A stretch of 64,000 nt of DNA from Agrypnia vestita (taxonomy: Eukaryota > Arthropoda > Insecta > Trichoptera > Phryganeidae). The position numbers were made by a program, and so were the translations under genes. The stretch covers positions 37,854 to 101,853 of the forward strand of contig JADDOH010002328.1 of assembly GCA_016648135.1 (NCBI GenBank), written 5' to 3'. Of the stretch, positions 45,960-57,210 are shown in pieces (position 1 is the stretch's first letter; each line of letters starts with the position of its first letter). The notes under the pieces are model-generated. The model saw only the letters and a program-made list of their open reading frames with translations, ran no database searches and had not been told where the DNA came from.

Positions 45960-46230
45960 CCCTGATAATGAGTCGAAAATGTTCAAGCAACTATGACTTA
46001 ATATCAATAGTTATGAAGATATGTAATATCAGATGATAATGAGTCGAAAATGTTCAAGCAACTATGACTTAATATCAATAGTTATGAAGATATGCAATAT
46101 CAGAATTTGCATTTTTTTTTCAATATCTCTGACTCATTTTTTGCAAAAAATCTAACTATCATTACAGAGACTTATATCGATTATGAAAAATTCATCCACT
46201 TTAATAAAAGTCGAATAGAATTAAAATAAA
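45960..46230 (+). repeat. Foldback MITE fragment with 71-bp tandem duplication
   Basis: Matches the left half of the MITE at 29162 (AATGTTCAAGCAACTATGAC, TTTGCATTTTTTTT, GAACTATCATTACAG-like). The block starting TGATAATGAGTCGAAAATG occurs at 45963 and 46034, a period of 71 bp. The right half is missing. Confidence 0.75.
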
Positions 46231-46786
46231 CAAGCATATATTTGGTTCTTTTATTTCAGATGTTTCACGAACCCGTTTTAGGTGTTCGGTTCAGTCAGCT
46301 GTCAGATAAAATAAGGTGCAAGTGAGAAAACCAGACTGAAACTGAGACGGGGAACTGACTTCACGGGTCGGGTCCCAGATAAAGTATCGAGCAGATTGTA
46401 TCGGTTATTTACCAGTTGAAATGATCGTGTAAACAGACCTGTCAGTTCGTATTCAGTTGTAGTGAATCGCCAGTTTACGGCGTCTCACATCAGTGACGGA
46501 CAAAACATAATGCAGCCTAGTGTCTAAATAACCGTCACTTCGTTTCCTTAGTAGAGAGGATAGAACGCTACACTATTTTGAAGACCTGGCATGACCAATC
46601 AAACCAAGTGTCTATAATAATAAAAATTAAATGGTGGGAAAATGTAAATTTTGCAACAGTAACGATTAGAAATGTGATCTGTTTAAGAAAACAGCCTTTG
46701 TTCAACATTGAACAATTTTTCTGGGTGTAAGCCTGAGGTGTACACCAATATCCAAACCACTGTTTATTTGCAAGTTTTATAGGTTG
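46231..46786. other. No gene recognised
   Basis: GC-moderate stretch at 46290-46550, unidentified. Around 46553-46605 a mangled LINE tail may be present: on the plus strand KTWHDQSNQV resembles the KTWHDQINQI motif at 26281-26715. Confidence 0.35.
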
Positions 46787-46985
46787 TTTTTTTTTTATTA
46801 AAAAATAAAATAGAGATGTGTACACGGAATACATGTAATAAATATTATCACTATTTTCAAACTAAGCTAAAACGCCTATGGAAAATAGGACCAACTTGCT
46901 GGTCTGAAATGAGGCTCGAACCCGCGTCCAATTGATCACAAGGCAAAAGTCTTAACCATTGGACTAACCAAATACTGTCTGTACA
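46787..46985 (-). mobile_element. tRNA-derived SINE, copy 2
   Basis: Inverse copy of the SINE at 28025: in minus orientation TTGGTTAGTCCAATGGTTAA, GACGCGGGTTCGAGCCTCA (box B), GACCAGCAAGTTGGTCCTAT, GTTTTAGCTTAGTTTGAAAA and CATGTATTCCGTGTACACAT, ending in an A-rich tail. A further 30-bp scrap (ACTATTTTCAAACAAAGCC) is at about 56388-56407. Confidence 0.8.
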
Positions 46986-47089
46986 CTGTTCCGTCCGTAT
47001 TGATATTCAAAACGAAACTATTTCAACTTGCAAAATGTTTTTCGGAGGCATGTCGGGAAATAGGAGAAAAAATCTCGATTTGCGGATGG

Positions 47090-47412
47090 AGTTATTTGAA
47101 AAACATTAATAATCTCGCAGAACTATATTTCTGCCTTGATTACGAGTCGAAAATATTCAAGCAACTACTTCCAATTAGAATTTTGTCGGAATTTTATTAT
47201 TTTATTTAACTATTATTGAAACGAATGAATTTTTCGTAATCAATATAAGTTACTTCAACGTTTTGTAAAAAATAAGTCAAAATATTGAAAAAGAAAAGTT
47301 AACTTTGATATTGCTTAACTCCATAACTATTGATATTAGGTCATGGTTTCTTGAACATTTTCAACACATAATCAAGACAGGAATTCACCTGTAAAGTTCT
47401 GTTACACCCTAT
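47090..47412 (+). repeat. Foldback MITE, shortened copy
   Basis: Contains TTGATTACGAGTCGAAAATA at the left and, at the right, GATATTAGGTCATGGTTTCT and GTTACACCCTA with TA following. Both halves of the 29162-type MITE are present but the middle is deleted. Confidence 0.7.
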
Positions 47413-48154
47413 ATACTTGTACGAAACAAAAGAACACCACATGAACTCGAAATAAAATACAGACGATATTTGAAGCCTAGCTGTAACCCGTAAAAAATGA
47501 CGATACTTTTACATGTCGGTTCCTAAAGAATAAGTATTTATTTATTTACAAGAAAAAGAAAAAAAAGATATTATAAATAAGTTACGGACGTTACACGACG
47601 GCACTGACGATGCACTGACGGACGGACAGACGACGACATTGTTATAATTTAAATACCAAAACAAAATGCAATAATCTGCGTATGAGGCGAAAAACATATT
47701 CTATTATGCACGGGTGGTATTCACGTATCTGAGGCGCTTTTTGTCATGTTAAACATTGCATCACCAAAATAAATAAAAATAAACCGGTGACATGTCACTT
47801 TCATCACGTGATGCAATTATCAGATTCATACATTAAGGGGTGTAGAAAGACACCATTCGTGTGTACAACAATACAAGGGTTGACCCGCTCTCCCGGTGTA
47901 AAGTTCACCATTGTCCACGAACACGCCGATCAGTCACCGAATTGTGACATGTAATAAATATTGTACCTACGTGTGTAGACTGCGCGTACACGATGTCTGC
48001 CTTCGCTTTGCAGAGGGGTGGGCACAGAAGCTTTTAATAGTTTTTCATATCTGGGTAGCAATCGAAAGGCGTATAAATAAAATTTGAATAATAGCAACCG
48101 CAGTTAATGACAGCCAGTCGATATATATAAAACGACATATAGAATAGTATTACT
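47413..48154. other. No gene recognised
   Basis: A (GAC)-rich stretch at 47580-47640 and GC-moderate sequence at 47800-48020 of unknown origin. 'cctagctgtaacccg' at 47477 may be the worn start of the tandem-repeat element. No coding signal. Confidence 0.35.
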
Positions 48155-48440
48155 TTTCAGAATATTTTGAGTACCTGTGTCCAAATTTTTCAAGAACACA
48201 ATACTGGATTTAATCCCCAGGGGGACTCGTAATAGAGATACATTATATATGTCTTATAGAGACGAAGCTATATTTTTATATGGAAGTCTTTTTGGGTGTT
48301 CATAGGGCTTACGGCCTATTGTACGGCTAGCTTAAGTGATCACTTTACACAATGTAACGTTCACCATTTCCACCCATGATAGACTACCACATCAATAAAT
48401 TTTTTGGAAGTTGTATATATGTTTAACTTACACAATTTGT
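48155..48440 (-). repeat. Dispersed repeat family, copy B
   Basis: The reverse complement matches 16230-16465 (GGGTGGAAATGGTGAACGTT, GTGTAAAGTGATCACTTAAG, ACACCCAAAAAGACTT). Its left part (TTCAGAATATTTTGAG ... ATACTGGATTT) matches the arm of the palindrome at 15796. It gives the likely full-length order of the family, about 285 bp. Confidence 0.75.
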
Positions 48441-48906
48441 TTCATAGGTGAGTTGTATTTTTACTACCCCCACTACCGCTCGATAGTATCGATGATTGGT
48501 GACTGAGATACATAAAACTGTTATAGTAACGATGGTCGATTAGCGAAAAATCAGTTATCAATCAATACAATCTCAAATAACGGTTAGTAAGTCACCGGTT
48601 AAAATACCATAGTTATTTGAAACATACATTGAAGCGAACGCAAAATAACACAATCAAACCTTCTTATCAGGCGTCAAACAACACCCTCTGTAAGCTCTTA
48701 GCATGTCCAAATGAAAGGTACTAAGGGCCTAAGAATGGTGATATATAAAAAATCCAATGCTTTAAGACTGGTTTATATAATGCATTCAGTTCACGATGAT
48801 TTTTGTAAAATGCATTTAGTAAAAAACCACTTAAGCTTATTTGGATAATGAAATGATATCGCCGCACCACAGGGTACTTATTGTAAATACAGTTTTTTTA
48901 TTTCAG
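48441..48906. other. No gene recognised
   Basis: Moderately AT-rich; ends in the polypyrimidine tract and AG of the candidate exon to the right. Otherwise nothing. Confidence 0.4.
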
Positions 48907-48985
48907 ATGAATGGACGTGGTGCACGAGGAAAACCCGCACTGCCGGTGGTGATTAATTTATTTCCAAGAGCAGAAGCATCTATTT
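48907..48985 (+). CDS. Candidate internal coding exon
   Basis: The segment is preceded by AGTTTTTTTATTTCAG, a good 3' splice site, and followed by T/GTAAGC, a good donor. The frame from ATG at 48907 is open: MNGRGARGKPALPVVINLFP, then RAEASI. G+C is clearly above the surroundings. The family is unknown and 26 codons are too few for recognition, so the call rests on splice signals, composition and openness. It might equally be a chance combination or a first coding exon beginning at its ATG. Confidence 0.3.
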
Positions 48986-49034
48986 GTAAGCAGTGCGTAA
49001 TATAAACGATTTACAATGCGAACTTTAAAAGTAT

Positions 49035-49800
49035 ACCTACACCTTAATAATAATAATAATTGGATAATTTGTATAGCGCCGTTTTCGCGAAATATTCACC
49101 TCAAGGGCGCTTTACATAGAGAAATTATTATCTTACAAGACAACTTACTGCTAGAAAAGAAAAAACTTATTTACTATTACTTATTCACTAGGTGGCATAC
49201 AAGAAGTGGAATTAAAATTGAGTACTATAATAGTTTGTGAGTCCCTGAAAGAATTATGTGTTTTCGCGGAGTGCACAATATGAGTGGAAAACATTAGCTA
49301 GCGTTGTTGTGGTTAGATTTTATAGGTTTTTATAGGATTGTCTAAATAAATGCGTCTTAAGTTGTTTTTTGAACAGTGGTAAGCTGTCAGTTTGTTTCAG
49401 TTTGTTAGGTAGTTTGTTCCATAACTTTGGTCCAGCCACCGCGAAAGCACGATCACCGAAATTAGTTTTGTGGACGCGATTTACTTCAGCTAACCTATTT
49501 GTATTAGATGTTGATGCTGAGCGAAGTGTTAGTTGTCTATTATTTGCGGAGAATGGAATGCAGAAGTCGGTTATGTATTGAGGGGCCATGTTGTGAATAG
49601 CCTTAAATATTGTAAGGCAAAGCTTATATTCAATCCTCTCTGGACATCTAAGCCAGTGAAGGTTTTGAAGATGGTTTGAGATGTGCGCAAACTTTGAAAC
49701 GCCGGTAATAAGTCTTGCGGCGGCATTAAATACAGATTGTAATTTGTTTATTTCCTGTTTCGGATAAATTGGACAGAGTTAGCATAAAAATAACGAGTAC
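49035..49800 (-). pseudogene. CR1/L2-type LINE 3' end
   Basis: Minus strand from about 49780: KLQSVFNAAARLITGVSKFA, LHWLRCPERIEYKLCLTIFK, HNMAPQYITD, then GDRAFAVAGPKLWNKLPNKL and FKKQLKTHLF, the well-known C-terminus of CR1/L2-type LINEs. The frame is open to its stop at 49320. The 3' UTR runs to about 49035 and ends GCGCTATACAAATTATCC followed by (TTA) repeats, the usual microsatellite-like tail. 5'-truncated before the polymerase palm. Confidence 0.85.
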
Positions 49801-50454
49801 ATTCAAAATAACATCGTCATTTAAAAGTATGTGTAGCAACATCATTTTTGTACCATAAATGATTAAAAAAAAATCTAGGCAATATTATCACTGTTTTTAA
49901 AGCATACAGTACATACTAAAGCAAGCATGGAATGTATGTAAAATTTAGTAATAAAATTTTATTGTAAACATATGGCAGATGTTTTCCAGCAGAATACATA
50001 AAAGATCGTGCGAAAAAGACCAAAGCTGTTGGGTCTGTGAAAAAAACCTCAACAATTTGTCGAATTTATCAAAAATCGGCATTCTTTATACATTATTTTC
50101 ATTCATAAATATATTTGTAAGTACATAGTAATAAAAAATGGGAGGGCGCTTTCGGCGAAAAAGCAAATTTAAATAAAAAGCAATGTTAGGAATGGGGGGT
50201 AAATTTTGTAATCGACGGCAGGTGCCACCAGTATATTGATATAGAGTTGGTAAGGGTTGAGTGTTTTGGGGTGAACTCGATACCTTGATGGACTGTCGTT
50301 GAATGAAATAATTAGGTAATAATAGAATTAAGTGAATCGTATTTAAACCGAACAGTGTAAGCGGAGAAACAATAGTAAATTTCGATGTTTTTTTATAAAT
50401 AATTTATAACCATTAAAAAATTGTCGACCAAAGACGTGGCACGAAAAGGTTAAT
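49801..50454. other. No gene recognised
   Basis: AT-rich; the right end may already belong to the LINE tail that follows. Nothing else seen. Confidence 0.45.
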
Positions 50455-50610
50455 CAGATACTGGAGGTTGATCCAGTAGGAATCTCAACAATCGTGGAGC
50501 TAGCATGCGAAGATGTATTAATGTGGATGAGGCAAGAGTTGTGTCAGGATAGAAGGGTGTGGCGCTACATCTTCTCTGCTTACGTCCGCGGAAACAGCGG
50601 ATGGTAAGTA
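50455..50610 (+). pseudogene. LINE tail fragment
   Basis: Plus strand: NNRGASMRRCINVDEARVV, frameshift, CQDRRVWRYIFSAYVRGNSG. Same family as 26281-26715 and 60255-60500. Only the last 50 codons are present. Confidence 0.6.
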
Positions 50611-50989
50611 CAAGACGGAAATTTGTGACAGGCTCGAATTTGTAAATTTGATAATATAAAGATAAAAAATTAGATCTTATTTTTATACGACTTGCACAAA
50701 TAGGTCTACGTAATTTTATTGTGTAGAAGGTGCATTTTTCTAATAAAGTCCAAATCATGAATCTAATTTGAAAATTAGAACACCGCAATGCGGCTGTACT
50801 CTAGGTAATTATTTAAATTACGTCTTTCGCATCCGTCCTAGGACGGGTCTTAAACACCAGCGAAAAAATGTTGAAATAATTAAAACGATTTTTAAAAATA
50901 ACGTAAATAAAATGTACACTAAAAATAATATTTCAGTAGGTGTAATATTTCAATACAATTAAAAAAACAACTTTTTTTGGTTATTTATT

Positions 50990-51295
50990 TAATTTTTCCA
51001 AATAAGTGGACGATCAAGAATGCTCTTAGGTCTTCACGGCCAATCTTCAGGTTTGTGTTTTCTAGGGTATTATACCGTGTTATTACCTTTCCGGCCGACG
51101 TTTCGGATCCCATTGCAGGGTCCATCATCAGGGCTGATGAGTTGTCGGCTGGAAAGGTCGTAATAACACGGCATAATACCCCAGAAAACACAAACCTGAA
51201 AAGTGGTCGATCGTTTCGGCTGATTAACTTTCATCACTCTGATAATGGCCTAGACCTAAACAGTCGAAACGATCGTCCATTTATTAGGAGAAAAT
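50990..51295. repeat. 306-bp foldback with hammerhead-like cores
   Basis: The outer arms AATAAGTGGACGATC and GATCGTCCATTTATT pair, and inner arms of about 60 bp (TTTTCTAGGGTATTATACCG and its inverse near 51165) pair closely. The centre in minus orientation (51131-51097) is CTGATGATGGACCC, loop TGCAAT, GGGATCC, GAAACGTC, with stem CCTTTCCAGCCGAC/GTCGGCCGGAAAGG outside it. On the plus strand a second similar core, CTGATAATGGCC...GTCGAAACGATC, lies at 51238-51275. No coding capacity; the overlapping open frames on both strands follow from the palindrome. Confidence 0.8.
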
Positions 51296-52243
51296 AAACA
51301 TAGAGCCAAAAAAATCGTGGTTGATTTTTATTGCATTGATTAATATCAACTGATAAAACATAGAAAAGTGCGGTGCACTTTACTAAATGTGTTAAAATTA
51401 TATATCCAAAAAACAATAAAATCAGAATATATTGGTTAATCCAGAGTTTATAGAATAAAATTACATTACAAGAGTGGCGTGTTTACTTTCGTCGAAACAA
51501 AAACAGCAGTTTGCCAAGATTTTATTGGACAACTTGTGCTCGTGATCATGTTTAGCATGCAATTCAAAAGTTACCACAATAACCTTTCAGATTCAATATG
51601 GGCTAGTAACTTAAATAATATGATTTTAGTGATTATCTGTTAACAATAAATGCTCATAAAATAATTTTATAAAAATAAAATTTGGATTATAGTGATTAAA
51701 ATCAGCAGCCTAATTTCCTTGCACCGCATCAGATAGGGATATAGTTAACATGACGTTCAAAACAAAACAAAAAGCTACAAAACATTTTCGATTAAAAGTT
51801 TGAAAACGCCCTCTTTTGACATGTGCCGTAAATTACGAGACACCGAGTACTAATAGAGATGGATCGCACTTTTTTAAATGGGCGGAAAGGCTTTTTGACC
51901 AGACCGCAACAAGAACAGTGATTTAAAACACCCAATATTCAATATTGCTGGGCTAAATAAAACCAACAACGTCAATAAAATCTCTAAATGCGGTCCAAAT
52001 TACATAAATTCATCCGAGTTGTGGGTCGGTAGTAATGTATTACGGTCATTTATTAATGTGTTCATTTCAAGGCCGTACTAAAACAATTTACAGGGTAACG
52101 GCAGCTACCGTAGAAGCGCATGTTTCCGAAAAGAAAATTTAATTAAAATATTGAATGTGGAAGAAAACTATAAATGCAAATATAGTATGTGGGTTGTCTG
52201 GAATTCAAATGTACAGGGCCTTACTATATTTTTTTGGATCGGT
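51296..52243. other. No gene recognised
   Basis: AT-rich with a GC-moderate stretch near 52080-52140. No coding or repeat match. Confidence 0.45.
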
Positions 52244-52246
52244 TAA

Positions 52247-52391
52247 GGGCCGGTTGTTTCAAGTTGGATCAAAGTAAGCGGTCGATCAAAGCATAGATTT
52301 TTACGAAAACGGATCGTCTGATTGGTGGAGAACGTAAAAATCTATGCTTTAAAAGAACGCTTACTTTGATCGAACTTGAAACAACCGGGCC
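52247..52391. mobile_element. PIF/Harbinger-like MITE (145 bp)
   Basis: Terminal inverted repeats of about 35 bp (GGGCCGGTTGTTTCAAGTTG...AAAGTAAGCG) extend into arms through GCATAGATTTTTACG, so the element folds over most of its length. TAA lies on both sides (52244-52246; 52392-52394), the 3-bp duplication of PIF/Harbinger. The same ends bound the decayed element at 20880-22994, a plausible source of transposase. Confidence 0.85.
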
Positions 52392-52469
52392 TAAGTGGAT
52401 CGAAAGGTTAGACATACATTCCTTCATTCAATTTTGAATAGAAAATATTATTTACACTTAGGGTGAAAC

Positions 52470-52670
52470 AAAATAAATCTGATTCAAATTTCTACATGGT
52501 TTTAATCATTTTATTTGACTTGTATCGAAGTGAATGAATTTTTAATATACTTCGATTTTATACAAAAGATAAGTAAGAAATATTTAAAAAAAAATGCAAA
52601 ATTTGATATCTACTTAAATGTAGACATTTCACCCAAAGTATAAATAATGTTTTCTATTTACAACTGAATG
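52470..52670 (+). repeat. Foldback MITE, right-half fragment
   Basis: TTTTAATCATTTTATTTGAC, GTATCGAAGTGAATGAATTT, GATAAGTAAGAAATAT and AAATTTGATATC match the right half of the MITE at 29162. Flanked by 'cacttagggtgaaac' and 'catttcacccaaagt', themselves inverted to each other, so it may lie within a further small foldback (about 52455-52645). Confidence 0.65.
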
Positions 52671-53090
52671 AAGAACATTTCTCGAAGTTTTTGCTACGAG
52701 TCACCCCGTTTAATGCAATGATAAGACAAGGCCAGTGTGGTTGTCCAAGCTGGATAATCACGTAAAACAAGACGTGAACGGATGGAATACATTTTGGACG
52801 AAGGTAAAGTCCGGAATCGTAAGATGTCGATGATGATTGGGAAGGTGTCTTCCAGCATAAGAATGGCGTTATATACTATCCCTTGGGTGTACGGTGTAAT
52901 GATAATAATGTATGAGGGATGCGGGAAAAATTAATGATAGGTTTACAGAGAGGCGAATAAGTTAATTATACAACATTAAAGAAAAAATAAAAGGCAACAG
53001 AAAGAGCTAACACAAACTTTAAAACAAAGTCAACCCCCTACCCTATTCATACACTATACATTTATTTAATCACGCCATTAACCAGTACAT
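52671..53090. other. No gene recognised
   Basis: Possibly further decayed LINE sequence leading into the next feature, but no motif can be read. Confidence 0.35.
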
Positions 53091-53094
53091 TTAA

Positions 53095-53660
53095 ATATCT
53101 TGGGTCACTCATCCATAACGATGTAGGATGCGCAGCAGATATAACACATAATTAGTGTGGGATGGTTTAGCTCCACGACGGGAGTCCTAAGTGATGCATT
53201 ACAATTAAAGGGGAAAGTATACCAGACAAATGTCAGACCCGCCCTGCTCCATGGCTCCGAATGCTGGACCATGTACAGCACCTGCAATAGGCAGCTGGAA
53301 ACAATGGAAATGCACATGCTGAAATGGTCATGTGGAGTGTCCCTAAGAGACAGAATAAAAAGTTGACGCATTCGCGGAAGCATGGACGTTACAGATATCA
53401 ATAGCAAGATGAGGGAAAGGCAATTGAAATGGTGGGGCCACGTTGGACGCACAGCATCCGATTACATTGTTAACCAGGCGATCTCCGTGGATCTTCCCCG
53501 AAATACATCCAGAGGAAGATCGAAAATTCTCCGGAGGTGCAAAGGGATAGCCTAAATGCAGAAGCACCGATTGGGTGACGTTATCCAGGACAGAAGAACC
53601 TACAAGCTGAGGACGAGGAGAGCTGATCCCAACAGTCGACGACGACATTGAGTTGGAGTA
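53095..53660 (+). pseudogene. RTE-type LINE C-terminal fragment
   Basis: Plus strand: YLGSLIHNDVGC, then (frameshift) LKGKVYQTNVRPALLHGSEC, WTMYSTCNRQLETMEMHMLK and WSCGVSLRDRIKS, then INSKMRERQLKWWGHVGRTA, SRGRSKILRRCKGIA and GDVIQDRRTYKLRTRRADPN. This is the thumb and tail order of RTE-type elements ('YLGSxI... LKxKVYxTxVRPALLYGxECW ... LRWxGHVxR'). At least two frameshifts and a stop. Unrelated in detail to the fragment at 28383. Confidence 0.8.
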
Positions 53661-54607
53661 CATTTCTTCTCTGATTGAAATATTAGATTTTTTGTGTGGT
53701 GGAATAATAGTGTAAGATCTCTTCTGTGCCATATTTAAGCGAAAACCATAGGGCTTGACGTAGATCGCACAAATCGTCAGTCATAATGCCCATACAAACT
53801 GAAGAATGCGACCATAAATCAGTAGGGATGCGCGACGCTGCAAACGCTGTTGATAATTTTTTACTTTTTTTTGTGAGGAGTTTGTTTCGAGAGCTCTGAT
53901 TGGTCAAAGTTGATTGGCGAACCGTCTACACCGAGTGAAGCTCAGCATAAATTTGCGTCTGTCATTGATGTCGACAGGTTTGGTGTTGGTGTTTTAAAGC
54001 GCACTAATTCTTCTTTTTAAGATAGTTACAACGATGTTAAAAAATATGGAGAGACATAAATAAATTATAAAACGGAAAATTTGTGAAAAAATAAACATGT
54101 CTACCCATCACTAGCACTTCGTAAGGCGCATAAGTGCGAACGAGAGCTCCATCGGACCTATCTTTAAAAATTCTACAACCGCATCGTTAGTTGGTACAAT
54201 CTCGACTATAGGCTTTGATCTCTCGTGTCAGAAATTTGTCTCACCCGTGTAATGGCGGATTACTATATAATGTAATGAAAATGCACACAGACGGTATAAC
54301 GCGTCACGCAAATTGTTGGTGCCGTGGCGGCTATTTCGGGACGTGGTGGTGTATCCGGTGGCACAGTAAACTTGGTTTATCGGAAGTCGTGTTCGCAAAA
54401 ACACATTTTGGGCAATCAATTATTCGGTTACCGTAGGGACGGGTTTGGCGGTCAGCCGTGGCGCGGGAGGCTATATCACCATTCAAGGAAACGACAGGCG
54501 ACCTGCGCCACAGAAGCTTGTTACCCAACAAAACATGAAAGTGCAAATAAAGCAACAAAGAAGATTGAATGCAGAGGAAATGGTAAATATTAAAAATAAC
54601 CCTTTTT
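53661..54607. other. Unidentified; partly open on both strands
   Basis: 54228-54593 is GC-moderate and open on the plus strand in one frame (GTG start at 54324, ends 54593: SGRGGVSGGTVNLVYRKS...) and on the minus strand for about 120 codons (54696-54331). Neither product resembles a family I know. 53690-54000 holds nothing recognisable. Confidence 0.3.
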
Positions 54608-54795
54608 ATTGAATTATTGAGAAAAAATTGAAAATGAAATTTTTCATTTACAAAGAAAATTGCATGGTAAATCAAAAACTTTATTTTTAATGACACTTAA
54701 CTTTGTTTATTGATTTAAAAATTGAAAATGAAAATTTTTATGTACACAGAAAATTGCACGGTATATCAAAAACTTTATTTTTAATGACACTTAAC
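54608..54795. repeat. 94-bp tandem duplication
   Basis: Two blocks end identically in ATCAAAAACTTTATTTTTAATGACACTTAAC (read in two overlapping parts) at 54701 and 54795, and share 'attgaaaatgaaa.tttt' and 'gaaaattgca.ggta'. About 10% different by eye. Confidence 0.85.
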
Positions 54796-55060
54796 AGAAT
54801 ACTAGGTACGACATACATAAAAACAATACATTACTTATTTCAAACTCAACCCAATATCCCAATTACAAGCGTCTTCGGTGCTCTCTAGCAACATTAGATT
54901 ATCATCACGAATTTGCACGTGCTCTGCATAGCGATTAAACATGTACGTTACAAGTGGCGAACAAGCAAACAAAATAAAATTGGTAGCAGTTATTGACACA
55001 CATTATGAACATATAATTGTAAAAGCCTTTAATGAGCGTGAACAAATAAAAAAAAAAAAA
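54796..55060. other. No gene recognised
   Basis: AT-rich; ends in a run of about 17 A (55049-55065) that may be the tail of the adjacent LINE debris. Confidence 0.45.
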
Positions 55061-55065
55061 AAAAT

Positions 55066-55390
55066 TCTTTACCATTCTCTTCTCGCTCATATGTTCTACA
55101 TAATCAAACAAATTCAGAGATCATTCCTTTATTCTATCTACTGCATTATATTCAACCTAATATTTTCATTCCTCACTCTTTTTTAAGAGTTTTTCTCAAT
55201 CAATCTCAATAACTTAACCAACTCAATCAAAAAAATTCCAAACATGCGCCTAAGCGACAGAATTTCCACAGCTTTCATTATTTTTTTTACCAATTCCAGG
55301 ATTCACTTCTATACGAAAAGTTGGCCCCAAAACTCCATGATGAACCACTATTCTTGCTTCATCTGACAGTTCATATTGGCCACAATAGCA
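55066..55390 (-). pseudogene. LINE C-terminal fragment
   Basis: Minus strand: SDEARIVVHHGVLGPTF, then GIGKK and (frameshift) KAVEILSLRRMFGIF, matching SKEARLAVHNGVLVPILLYG and EMWSLRRMCENF of the copy at 26281-26715. Badly decayed and truncated at both ends. Confidence 0.55.
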
Positions 55391-57050
55391 TTTATTGCAC
55401 CATTTACCAGGGACGGCAAATCGAATTAAAAGATATACATTGTACTATCACAATTATTATGCATATTACTCAGATTTTAATATATCATAAAGTATTTTAT
55501 ATCCATTTTTCTTCCAGATTATTTGTTTACGTAAAAGTTATGCTTCAACGTACTCACTGCATGTGCCTGCATTTAAATTACATTATAATAACGTAATTAT
55601 TTAATCAAATAGATTACGTTACTGCACATACTTTTAACAAGAAACATAATAATTTAGTTGTCTGTTCGTCCGTCCGTCCGTCCGTAGTAAAATCCGTAAA
55701 TTGCTGTAATAAATACTTTAGATAATTAGAGTGTGACACGCAATCAGCGAGTGGCATATGAAGCGCGGTCACGCGAGGCAAGTTATTATTATTTCCTGTC
55801 ATTTTTCACGGATGTACGGCTAGCATTTATAAAAAAATAATCATCGTGTAAAAATAATCTATGAAATAGTGTAAATACATGAACAACCTATGTTTTAGTC
55901 AAACGAGAAGCATTGAATAACATTATTTAAAAAAGAAAACAGTATACGGCCAAATTAAACATAGGTACATACATATCAAATATTTGATCAACCGGTTTGT
56001 TGTGGACAAACACACATGCACGGGTAAACAGTATATTAAAAACAAATATTATCTTATACACTGTCCAATTAATTAATCGGTATTTTAAGGAATGCCATTA
56101 GATTAATGCGTACGATACGGAGACCGACCATTTAATAAAATTAAAAGAGGGTTGCCCAAAAACAATTCCCCAATTGACAATTAATTAACCAGAGAATTGT
56201 CAAAAACATTATTGAAAAACATGTTTTTAGAGCTGGAAAATAGATTTCGATCGAAAACTGACAAATCATTTTTAGAAAAATTACAAATAAAAATAGTACG
56301 TCCAAAATATTATAAATAAAAAGAAGAAACAATAATTATTTGTGCCTCGCGATTGAAGAAAAATAATACTATGTAAGTACATGTTTTCACTATTTTCAAA
56401 CAAAGCCAAAAAAGACTAACTCTAATGGAGCGACCTTATGATCTCCAAAATTTAAACAGTATTTGTATCGTTTCAAGACAATTTACTTTTAGCCCATATA
56501 AAAAGGGCTTTGTAGTATGTATAGTTTCATAGTTTAATAGGATGTTACACAAAAAAGTCCGAATGTTCCGTATTTGTTCAAAATAAAAGGGTTTCAAAAA
56601 TGTATTACTAATCAACATGAAAATAATTCTCAACATTGGTACAGTCGCCTTATCTTTAAAAACGTAAATAATATTACGAAAAAAATAATTCTATAATAAT
56701 AAAAAAAAAAAATGCCCTCTGGATGAGGTATTAAAAAAAATGAATCGGTTTGTTTTATTATTTTTAATCAGCAATTTTATGAATGTGATTTACGCAAAGT
56801 TTGTTAGTATTCTATATTTAATGACTGTTCAACCACAAAATCAACTAAAAATATTTTAAAAATATATATTTAAGCTTTGCGTACCTAGTGTAGTTGAGTT
56901 ATATAAAATATGATTTTTTACGTCATAATTGTAATTACGAAAGCAATTTCTGATCTAACAGGAACATTCTTAAATTATTTATGGATTTGGCGTTTACATT
57001 GTAAATATTACCCACGATGATCATTAAAAATTGAGTGAAATACATGTTAT
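55391..57050. other. No gene recognised
   Basis: AT-rich. A (TCCG)5-like tract lies at 55665-55685 and a 30-bp SINE scrap at 56385-56410. No coding signal. Confidence 0.45.
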
Positions 57051-57210
57051 ACCTCTTTCCATTTGAGAAAGACAGTCGAATTAGTATGTGAAAGCCGTGC
57101 GTACGACGCGAATTTTGTTGGCAAGTACACCAACACAACGAAATAATGTGCGTCGTACGCACGGCTTTACACATGCTAATTCGATTGTCTTTCTCAAATG
57201 GAAGGAGGTC
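57051..57210. repeat. 160-bp foldback (about 60-bp arms)
   Basis: ACCTCTTTCCATTTGAGAAA at the left and TTTCTCAAATGGAAGGAGGT at the right are inverse, and pairing runs through GAATTAGTATGTGAAAGCC and GTGCGTACGACGC with few mismatches. Even the 40-base loop holds TTGTTGG/CCAACACAA. No target duplication was seen. MITE-like. Confidence 0.85.

Noticed and set aside
50977..51297. 106-codon plus-strand and 68-codon minus-strand frames
   Set aside because: They cross a palindrome, so both strands are open by symmetry; no family resemblance.
54324..54593. 90-codon glycine-rich frame as a host gene
   Set aside because: It starts at GTG, the opposite strand is equally open, and no splice or start context supports it.
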